Source: Apodospora peruviana (taxonomy: Eukaryota > Ascomycota > Sordariomycetes > Sordariales > Lasiosphaeriaceae). Taken from it: 64,000 bases of DNA. The notes beneath the pieces are model-generated. The model worked only from the letters and a program-made list of their open reading frames with translations, was not told the DNA's origin and did no database searches. The stretch is taken from positions 620,001 through 684,000 of the forward strand of contig JAUEDM010000004.1 of assembly GCA_033439685.1 (NCBI GenBank), read 5' to 3'. This document shows positions 55,870 to 64,000 of the stretch, in pieces. A program made the translations under genes and the position numbers. How positions within the stretch are numbered: position 1 is the stretch's first letter; each line of letters opens with the position of its first letter.

Positions 55870-56749
55870 TTACAAGAGGCCGGCACGCATACGCAATGGT
55901 ACACTACAAGATGCACCATCAGGGACGAACAGAAATCGACCCGCTGGTGAACTCCACAGCCTGAAGGCGGACAGCGCCGCCATCAAGGCCCAACCATCCC
56001 CAAACTCGGCCACGGCGCCGGCCCCGATGAAGTGGAACTTGGCAATCTTGGAAAGGGTCATGCCCGAATTTTCGGACCACGCCGCCACCACCTCCTTGCC
56101 ATCACTGGCTTCACCCGCATCCCGGGCTCTCCGAGGGCCTCCCCCGACCCGCCGTGACCGTGGACTGCTGGTCCTGGTCCGGGACGGTGGGGTCGAGGCG
56201 CACAAGCTTCCACCCAAACGCCATGTTGTCTAGAGTGCGCACCTCGACAGCCTTTGAGATGCGCCACTCAAAAGTCTCACGATGCGTCTCTTTGCCTTGA
56301 CGCCCTACATCAAAGGAAAATGTGAAGCGGGAGTTCTTGAGAGTCATGGACACGTCGCTGAACAAGGGCTCGCGGATGGGATTAGTCCCACGCAGCTCGA
56401 TGACGGTGTCGTGTTTCATCAAACCCGATTTGGTCACGGTGCCCACGACAGGACCAAGCGCTTTGGGGTCGGTGCCCTCGTGGAGCACGATCATGGGCTT
56501 ATTGTCGGGGCCACCACCCCAAGCTCCATGACGCTGGATGGTAAAGAGCGGGTGGTTCTCGTGCTCGCAGATCTGGTACGTGGACGAGAACCATTGCTTG
56601 TAGTAGATGTTGAAGGAGGGAGGCGCTTATACGGCAATGGGCCCGGGGTGGCCGGATATTCGGGCAATGTGGTGGTCTCGAAGGAATTTTTTGTCGTCGT
56701 GATGATCGTCTGAGATAGCCATGCCAACACACTCTTTGGAAAATGCCAT
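55870..56749 (-). pseudogene. Broken LURP-one/tubby-like fold gene
   Basis: Minus strand. A start at about 56749 (MAFSKECVGMAISDDHH) runs to GHPGPIAV and then an in-frame TAA at 56629-56627. The same frame continues after it with FNIYYKQWFSSTYQICEHENHPLF, KPMIVLHEGTDPKALGP, RFTFSFDVGRQGKETHRETFEWR and FGWKLVRLDP. Near 56130 the frame shifts, and the end of the domain (DGKEVVAAWSENSGMTLSKIAKFHF, then AEFGDGWALMAALSAFRLW) is read in another frame to the stop at about 55870. The beta-strand pattern ending in FGDGWALMAALSA resembles fungal proteins with a LURP-one-like/tubby-C fold (family assignment tentative). One nonsense codon plus one frameshift point to a pseudogene or to sequence error. 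Confidence 0.6.
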
Positions 56750-57409
56750 AGCGATGCGTGTAAGTTGAGTGCAAATGCAGGTGTAGGTGTAAGTGTAGGA
56801 GCAATTATACAAGTAAAGTGCGTCAAAGTATGACAGCTCGGTGAGGTACCGAATGCACTACAGAACAAATCGTAAAACGTATTGATTATTTCAAAAAATC
56901 TCCCCGAATAAGTGCCCTTTCCAGTCCTCTTTTAAATAATTCGAGGAACCCTGAAAACTGCGCCTCTCATCGCTTCATGCTGTGTTTGCTTGATGCCTTG
57001 CTTGATGCCTTGTGTCAAGCCTTGCATTTTATTGGTCGTGCCGGAAACTGAGGTTAGGCCTAGAAGAGTTATAAACATGGCCAAGAACTGGCAATGCCTT
57101 GGACGACCTCTTTACGGCGCAATACGACATCGATAAGACGACCAGAGAAATAAAGTGGGGTTCATACCCTTTTCGGCTCGCCACGATGGATCCACCTCTC
57201 CGCCGGACGTTCGGGACGGGATCGGCCGGCACCAAGGATAGCGGCGGGTTGGATGCGGGGGCGATTCCTTCTTTGAGGAATCAGGCCAGGAACCAACAAC
57301 CACAACAACCTTTACAACTTCCCGTGCTGAAATAGACGAGATATCCCAGTCCAAAATCATTTTCATATCTTGCAAATAGCAAACAGACAAATCCCAATTT
57401 GAGTCGAAG
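56750..57409. other. Intergenic, no supported gene
   Basis: About 0.66 kb. A GCTTGATGCCTTG unit is repeated about three times (56989-57025). A 78-codon frame at 57099-57335 shows no domain. Confidence 0.45.
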
Positions 57410-58308
57410 CAGGGTGGGCGATCAATATTTTATCGATCGATAACTAACGCTAATTCATATCGATATTAATCGATATTAATCGATAAGCCGATATCGCCGA
57501 TATCAATCAATATTGACTGATTAGTATCATCCAAATGTCCTTCACCGCTCATTTATTGAACCCCTCAAATCCATCAACCCCCTTGAAATCTTTCACTGAG
57601 TTTCACATTCTACCTAGAATGGCTTCTACAACTGACCCTGAAGGGTCAATATTATCTCGAGATACTACTACTACCTCCTCATTCACCCTCGAAGAGCACA
57701 CTCGCAAGCCACAGCCCTCTGAACCTACTCACAAGGGCAAGAATCGTCTCTTTTATTTTGCATATTGCTCGTGGTCTGGTCAAAGCACAACAAACATACG
57801 CCAGCATCTTCTTTGCAAGCATGACATCGCCCTTGAAGCAGCAATTCGTACAGCAGAGATCACTATTGGCTAGACTACTGAACTCGATTCACAAGTCTTG
57901 AAAAGAATCCTCAAACAAAGATGGTATTACTTCGGATCTTCTTTCCCTCATTATCCTTCATAGCTTTCCTTTCCGGCTTGTTGAGAGTGCGGAATTCCAT
58001 GCCTTTTGCAAGACACTCAATCCAGAAGCGACAAACCTCATCTCATCACACTCAACACTCAAATTACGGATCACAAGACTATAGAGTCTTCATCAAGATA
58101 CCATACGGAAAAAGCTTCAGTCAGCAATTTCAACAATCCATTTAAGCCTCGATGTATGGACCTCGCCAAATCAGAAGCTCTTCTTAGGGATCTATACTCA
58201 TTTTGTAGACTATGAGTCGGAATATTTAGTTAAAGCGTTAATCGCTCTTCCTTCTATTCCGTCACATCATGCAGAAGTCCAATTCGAGGAGATTGGGACC
58301 AGCCACAG
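57410..58308 (+). mobile_element. hAT transposon remnant, 3' truncated
   Basis: Starts with CAGGGTGGGCGATCAATATT at 57410, followed by about 115 nt of ATCGATATTAATCGAT-type repeats, the same kind of end as at 50116/51983. The transposase remnant follows: a start near 57619 (MASTTDPEGSILSRDTTTTS), a BED-type zinc finger (YFAYCSWSGQSTTNIRQHLLCKHD), a TAG near 57871, then LDSQVLKRILKQ. After a frameshift come FPFRLVESAEFHAFCKTLNPEA, a second stop near 58080 and KKLQSAISTIHLSLDVWTSPNQ ending in FVDYE. Homology fades at about 58290-58308. No matching right end was found, so the element is cut off. Confidence 0.75.
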
Positions 58309-59725
58309 GGAGCCATGGAGTCTTTCCCTTGAGAACGGTCCTTGTCAAATCGAGATCTGGGGCTGGTACCCACCCGAAGCACGCATCGACCCAGTTTCGA
58401 GCAGTGACGTTGTCTTTGACCGGCAGTTCTCAAACCACTGGACTAATTGGTACACCGACACGACAGCTGGTCTGCTCATGACTGTTTCAACCACGCACAA
58501 GCCCGATCGCGCCTTGACGTCTACGTCTTGGATTCTCATCACCGCGGCCAAGCATCGTGCATCTCGCATGGTACACCGATTCTGGTGCCTTGTACAAGAT
58601 ATTTCATCCCAATCAGCCTCAAGAAGCCCGCATGACCAACCGCCTGTGGCAAGCCCCAATCCCGGTCTGGGCTGTGACGAGGTACAGTCGGACCGCTGCG
58701 TCCTTGGACTTCCAGGCATCAAGGTTGTGGCGGCAGTCAGCCAGTCGATACGGAAGGACCACGGCCTCCTAACCCTGAGGGTTTCCATCACGAATTGAAC
58801 ACTGACTGATGATTATGTTCGCCTCAATCTCTTTTTAGTTGTCAAACAACCCTCAAATTTGAGACTCGGTTTCTTTATTCCAAACCATTACCATGAATCA
58901 CGCCTTGTAGTGGGCAGTTGTGTATGGCAGGTTTATGTTTCTCGACCTTTCCAAGCTGGAAGGGGTTCTGGTGTTGTACATTGGCTCCTTGATTTTTATA
59001 TATACCATGCTACAAACCTGCCCAGAGTCCTTTCCCTTCTTCAATTGTTCTCCAGAGACCGTCGATACACTTTCGGCCAGCTCTTGCTTCGGTCTTCAAA
59101 CATCACAATGCGCATTTCCGTCAAGATTGTTCTCAACCGGTACTTGAGACACGCGGTATTCAGAATACAGAACCAGCGTACACTACTGAGATCTGAACAT
59201 GCTCATATCGGACACCGAGCGATTGGTCTTTCTCTTCCCCGAGACCCGGAATGCGGGGGTGTGTTTCCGGTGACCTAATTATGTTCCATGAATAATGCAA
59301 CGAACAGGGTCGCTACCATTGTCACCCTACAGATGTGAAAAGCTTCAGCACATGGATCCCGCCCAATATTGGACTGTGTGCGACCCAAAATCCTGGGCGT
59401 GGTAGTTTCGGGATATGTGTCTGAACGATCATTGGCGGGCGGATACCTGATATCGTGGAAGGGCACGATGTAGGGTCGCGGTTCAATTGGGGCTGTGTTG
59501 ACAATCCGTAAGACGGGGCAATTACACGCACTTGTATTTTCAGCTGGAGGCCACATCGAGCTTGAAAGACATGTGAAGAGTGAAAACTAAAAGACCGCGG
59601 TCCGGTCGATGTCGTGGGCGTGGGTTGAGTCTCTTGTACATTTCTGATCTTGCTCGGTTCATATCTTATCGCCATCCCGGACATGGTGAATATGAACTCT
59701 AGCAGGTTCCGTTAGATTTGACATC
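58309..59725. other. No supported gene; possible degraded coding sequence at left
   Basis: About 1.4 kb. The frame crossing the hAT junction continues with PWSLSLENGPCQIEIWGWYPPEARIDP, composition like real protein but not recognised and soon broken. A 148-codon minus frame (58345-58791) has no domain. The rest is spacer. Confidence 0.4.
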
Positions 59726-60635
59726 ATGGTTCCATCTTTGAACTTGGCCTCGGACACCGGACCGCCGGGCACCGGCGCAATAAACATTCTACCGAGAGAC
59801 TTGGTTATAGCATGCACTTTCTACTCCGGCCAGGCGGGCACCTGCATGGAGGTTAAAGTCTGCGAGAGCGAAGGAGGGAGGTCGGAACCGGGTACCTAAG
59901 CAAATCTTCTTCACCTAGATTATTGTCTTTCTGAGTCTTTCAGGGCTAACCTCATGAGTACGATCAACAGGACATTGCCCTGGACGCGTAAACATACAAT
60001 GTTGCGCAGGGAACCATCCATCGACCACGAGCAGTTTGTCCAGCACACAGACGTACGCAGTCACGAGCACAACGACCGTGAGCCTGCTACATCCATCCAG
60101 CACCAGCAATAGTACCACGACCACCATGGACAAGCCGCAGTCCTCAGCCAGTACAAACGACAACGCCGCAGCGCTAAGTACGTCCATCATTGCCGGTGCC
60201 GCTGTCGGCATCATTGTCGCCTTAGCCTTGATCCTCCTGTGTCTCGTGGTTTGGGTCCGACGACGACACAAGTGTACTTTCAAACTGTTTGCAAGAGTGG
60301 CGGAAGAGACCAAGAACAGGGAGGCAGACGAGTCCTCAGCTTCAAGGGCCACACAGCAGCTGGCCAGACAAGAGACGGCGGACCATGAACTGTTTTACGA
60401 AAAAGCACAGTTACACGGCGACTCGCTACCTTTATGGAAGCTTGCGGTTGAGCTGGAATCTCCACAGACACAAATTCCACCGCAAGAGCTGGATGCTTCA
60501 TCGGTATCGTCGGTGCGGCCAGAGCGGAATGGAGGCAGTTCAGATCATGACATGGATATTGTATCGCCATTATCGGAAGAAATGACGGGCAGAGGGACTC
60601 TTCCTTCCACAGGGACAGTTCTGTGTGATCGGTAG
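59726..60635 (+). CDS. Single-pass membrane protein with Cys-rich GHCPG..IQCC module
   Basis: Two exons, 59726-59891 and 59971-60635, about 276 aa. The splice (GTACCT donor; AACAG acceptor) fuses SGQAGTCMEVKVCESEGGRSEPG to HCPGRVNIQCCAGN, rebuilding a four-cysteine module common at the N-terminus of fungal secreted hydrolases and lysozyme-like proteins; this match is the main support for the model. A Ser/Thr-rich stretch (STTSSLSSTQTYAVTSTTTVS), a transmembrane helix (IIAGAAVGIIVALALILLCLVVWV) and a basic stop-transfer RRRHK follow, then a cytoplasmic tail ending in acidic and Ser-rich sequence. The layout resembles cell-wall sensors. No clear signal peptide is present, so the true first exon may lie upstream and the start given here is uncertain. 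Confidence 0.6.
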
Positions 60636-60906
60636 CCTTTTATTTGGGTTTAGAAATTAGAATAGTGTCTCCAGTTTTCGAAACCAAGATCCCGGCCGAT
60701 ACCCCAGAATGCGGTGTTATAATAACCACAGACAAATGCACCGGGTTTGTCGTTGATAGGCAAAAATGGTGTTGAATAAGAAGCACTGCGGATGCACAGC
60801 GAGGAGCACCCCCCCTACCACCACCTACTTAAGGTAAACAGTCTATGGAAGGCAGGCATGTTGCCTTGTACGGCTTTCGAGATGCGAATCATCGGGATCG
60901 TCTCCC
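60636..60906. other. Intergenic between convergent genes
   Basis: Short spacer joining two 3' ends; nothing recognised. Confidence 0.5.
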
Positions 60907-63900
60907 TTATCCCCACACAGTTCCCCAAAGCCACTCAGCCATCTCCCGCTGATAGGCAATTGTCTTCATCTCAGCGTCCATCCTCGCTTCCTCGTCGCCC
61001 CAGAGATACTTGTTCCGCCACGGCGCCGAGTCGAACCCGTGGACCACGTCCGGGACAAGAAGCCAGCGCGTGCTGCCTGGGCTGCCACTACCAGCTGTAT
61101 TAGGTGAGCCCGTTGCAACAGCACCATCCCCCTCACCACCAATCTTCGTAGCAGCAGGAGGAGTTGTATTATGCTCCTCGCTCCAAGCAAACTTCAACGC
61201 GTTCTCGCCGCTTCCATCGTCCAGACACCCCCTCCAGCGGCTCGGACTCCTCCGTCCGACCAGCACATCCGGGTCTGGCACCGCCCTGCCCGCCCAAGTG
61301 CACGCAGCGCGCCAGCTCTCGTGGGCCAGGCAGTCGAGCTCGGCCGCCACGACGAACACGTGCGGCGGCAGATCCGCCCGCGACGCGTACATCGGCGAAA
61401 GCAGCGGATCGGACACGTCGTGCCCGTACGGGATGTAGCTCCACGCGCTCGAGGGCAGAAGGCGAGCCATCCAGTCGAGTCCGGGCCCCCAGCCTCGTGG
61501 GCCACGCAGCGATCGCTTGTACGGTCTCGTGCGCGCTTTGCGCGAGGGCGAGGTGGTGAAGTCGAGGATGCCGCAGATGGAGATGACCGCCGCAGGCGGT
61601 GGGTGGGATCGCGGAACCGCGGTTGACATTTGGTGATAGTACGGCGTGGAGGAAGAAGAGTTGTTGTGCTGATGGTGACGACTCGGTGCTGGGTTCGGGT
61701 CGCGGCCCGTCTTTACGCTGGGCAGCTGTGCCAGAGCCAGAGCAAGGTTGGCGCCGGCGTCAAAGCCGCAGAGAGCGGTGCGCATGCGGTCGATCGGGAG
61801 CGACTCGTCGTTGAGCACGGCGTGGTAGAGAGCCTCGGCGTCGTGGAGAGGTGTCGGGAATGCTACCCAGGGCGCCTTGGAGTAGTTGAGTGAGATGACG
61901 AGGATGGTGAAGGAGTCGGCGAAGGTGCGATTCCACATGTCGTCGTCGGACGCATACCCGACAGTGAAACCGCCGCCGTGGAGGGTGAAGATGGTGGGGA
62001 GCAGTGCGGGAGATGTGAGGTCGTAATGGGATGGGAAGAAGACACTTGAAAGGTAGGTTCTTCCATTAGTGTCAAGTCTAGAATGATACTGACAGCCATG
62101 TTCTGCAGAAAAGGGTGTCTCTTACCGAACTGGCAGCCGCCTCCGTACCGGATACGCCTTGATGATGTCGGGCCGCTCAGGTGGCGGGTAGTAGATGTCA
62201 CGCAGGCCACGATACAGGCCCATGGGCACAGTCAGTCCCTGTATCATGCTCACCGAAGCCGCATGGAACGCCCGTTCAATAACCGGCGGCGCATCCCATT
62301 CATGTCTTCCTCCGGGCGGGCCCCCTCGACTGGTGTATCTACCACCACCACCACCACCACCACCCCTACCCCCTCTCGTTCTACTCCTGCTCCGAGGCCG
62401 AGTCTGGCGCAGCGGCCTATTTTCCCGGTCTTCCGGGATATATGCCGAGGTTGGGGACGGAGGGATATTGACGACCCAATCACCACCGGTCCCAGGAGGA
62501 CCCCTGGATCCATGTGTCGAGTATGGGTACGAGTCCGGTGGTCTTGTAGTCGCGGAATCTGGTGGCGGCCGATAAGGCGCAGCTGCAGCGGACAGTTGTG
62601 TTCGTGGGAGTTCTTGGAGTGGGTTTCCGTCGAATCGAGTCCGCGCTAGAATATCAAGCTCCAAAGTCGCTTGGACTGTCGGCCTTGATGGCAAGGGAAA
62701 CTCGGGTTCATAGTCCGTGATCTTCCAGACATCGTGGTACCGCGATTGGGACGTGTTGGTGGTGGCCTCTTGGTCGTCCTGTCTGGCAATAGGTCGAGGG
62801 GGAAGAGCTGGTTTTGCGAAGGCCTGGGGGTCTACATGCGGCACTGTGCGAGGGCCAGTTTGGTCCTGAAACTCTGGCTCGGCTGCAATAGCATCTGATA
62901 ACAAGTTTGACGGTAAGTGGAAGTGTTCTACCATGACCGGTGGCGAGTCCAACTGAGGTTTAATAGCCCGCTTTTTTCCTTCATTCTCTTCCAGAACGGG
63001 AGCTGGCAGCGGCTCAAATGCGAGCGGACTGGTTGCTATGTGTTGTATCAAGTGGGCGGCTCTTCTTGTTGATTCGAATGTCTGATCAGGGGTAGCTTCT
63101 GGAGTGAGTGGTGGATTTGCAGCGTGCACGGGAGTCAGTGGTCTCTTGACAGCATCCTCTTTCAGACTTTCTGGTTGCTCGTCGACCTTGGTGTCTGCAT
63201 GGCGTGTAGGATCCGTCTCGTCAACAATATCTGCCTTGCTTGAACAAGTTGAAGGTGTGCATGGCATTCGGGACGTTTCGCGCCTGCTCGATGCCTGGCT
63301 TTCTGCTTCGGCGCGTTCAGTTTCGACCCACTTGGAGACGACCGTTTTCGGCGTGGCATCTGGTGTCGGCAGAAAAGCCTGCGAAACTCCCACCGGCGTG
63401 AGAGGCCTGTTGCCCACGGTATAATTGTCGCCAAGTTCTGGCTCAGAAAGATCCTCTGCTTGCTGAGACTGTGCATCTAGCTCGCTGACTGGGCTGATAT
63501 CCCGAGTGCGAGGAGGTGATTGGGTTACACCGCTTGCCCAGGCGTTTATGTCGTTCCCAAGGAGACGCTCGGCTTTGCTCTCGACTTCCTCTGGCCTATG
63601 AACCATGTCATCGGAGGAATTGCCAGGTAACCCGTCATATCCACCCCAGACTTCGTGATCTTCGTCGTTGACAGCCTGATACATGCTGCTGACTGGCCCG
63701 GTCTCGTCTGGTTGTTCGGCTTCCTGCGACTTCATAGCCTCAAATTTGCCAATCGTCCACTCTTGAGATATCAGTTCCGGTTCCGCTCCTCCCAACCTTT
63801 GTAGAGCGTCCAACCTCGCGCTTGACTCTCCCACCATGTCTCCGACTTGCCCAGTTCCCAGCTGTGTTTTCGAAATATCGCTTGGAATCTCTGGCACCTC

Positions 63901-64000
63901 TGGAACCACACTGATCCTGCTTCCCGCGCCGAGGTCTCTTCCCCTGCTCTTGCTTCTTCCCATGCTCTGGCTTCGGCTGCGCTGCTCCCAGACGGCTATG
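60907..64000 (-). CDS. Alpha/beta hydrolase-fold protein with long disordered N-terminus, Ser-to-Asp at nucleophile (5' end outside window)
   Basis: Two visible exons, 64000-62126 and 62044-60907; the frame is open to the right edge, so the gene may begin beyond it (internal ATG at 63963). The 81-nt intron joins AYPVRRRLPV to RVFFPSHYDLTSP. Visible length is about 1004 aa. The first 570 or so residues are Pro/Glu/Ser-rich and probably disordered. From about LTVPMGLYRGLRDIYYPPPERP the sequence becomes a hormone-sensitive-lipase-like alpha/beta hydrolase: oxyanion motif TLHGGGFTVGYASDDD, SLNYSKAPWVAFPTPLHDAE, Asp in AAELDCLAHESW, His in VPDVVHGFDSAPW. The nucleophile elbow reads LCGFDAGANLALA, where GxSxG is expected, so the catalytic Ser is an Asp (GAC codon). 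It may be a pseudo-enzyme. Long Ser/His/Pro inserts are present (around PAPSRHHQHNNSSSSTP). Confidence 0.8.

Noticed and set aside
1..64000. CRISPR arrays, bacterial operons or riboswitches
   Set aside because: The window is eukaryotic fungal DNA with spliceosomal introns; no regularly spaced repeats of CRISPR type were seen.

Overview
This is nuclear DNA from a filamentous ascomycete (Pezizomycotina, probably a sordariomycete-like mould). The evidence is the short spliceosomal introns (46-110 nt, with GTATGA/GTAAGT donors and CTAAC-type branch sites), fungus-specific families (Zn2Cys6 regulators, fungal rhodopsin-type membrane proteins, Hce2 effectors, HET and STAND-ankyrin proteins) and a PKS-NRPS gene cluster. 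Gene models were built by joining reading frames at splice sites by eye. No alignment or transcript data were available.

Layout. 1-15 kb is ordinary gene space: the end of an ankyrin protein (1-693), a cAMP-receptor-like GPCR (2117-3778), a small conserved-looking protein (5874-6394), a CorA-like membrane protein (7009-9432), an Hce2-type secreted effector candidate (10492-10959), a NAPE-PLD-like metallo-hydrolase (11504-12812), a tRNA-Gly(GCC) (12899-12969) and a fungal rhodopsin-family membrane protein (13448-15014). 16.8-42.5 kb is a secondary-metabolite cluster: an AflR-like Zn2Cys6 regulator, a 14-TM-type MFS exporter, a small membrane protein, an EthD-like protein, an alpha/beta hydrolase, a trans-acting enoyl reductase, a 4197-aa PKS-NRPS (KS-MAT-DH-MT-psiER-KR-ACP-C-A-T-R) and a cytochrome P450. 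After a 2.5 kb gap comes a dienelactone-hydrolase-family gene (45071-46163).

46.8-58.3 kb is a decayed accessory corridor. It holds a frameshifted, truncated HET gene, an internally deleted DUF3435 tyrosine-recombinase-like pseudogene, a composite element in which a Mutator-like element sits inside hAT-like ends, an intact STAND/ankyrin gene, a broken LURP-one/tubby-like gene and a hAT transposase remnant carrying the same kind of end. 59.7-64 kb holds a Cys-rich single-pass membrane protein and a large alpha/beta hydrolase-fold gene whose nucleophile serine is replaced by aspartate. That gene runs off the right edge.

How the cluster should work (inference from known families). The PKS half builds a C-methylated, partly reduced polyketide with enoyl reduction supplied in trans, because no working ER lies in the megasynthase. 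The NRPS half adds one amino acid. The terminal reductase keeps its Tyr/Lys pair, so release as an aminoaldehyde is more likely than Dieckmann cyclisation. The alpha/beta hydrolase type found here is associated with pyrrolinone formation after such release. The P450, EthD protein and small membrane protein would tailor the product, the MFS pump would export it and the Zn2Cys6 factor would switch the cluster on. The product cannot be named from sequence alone.
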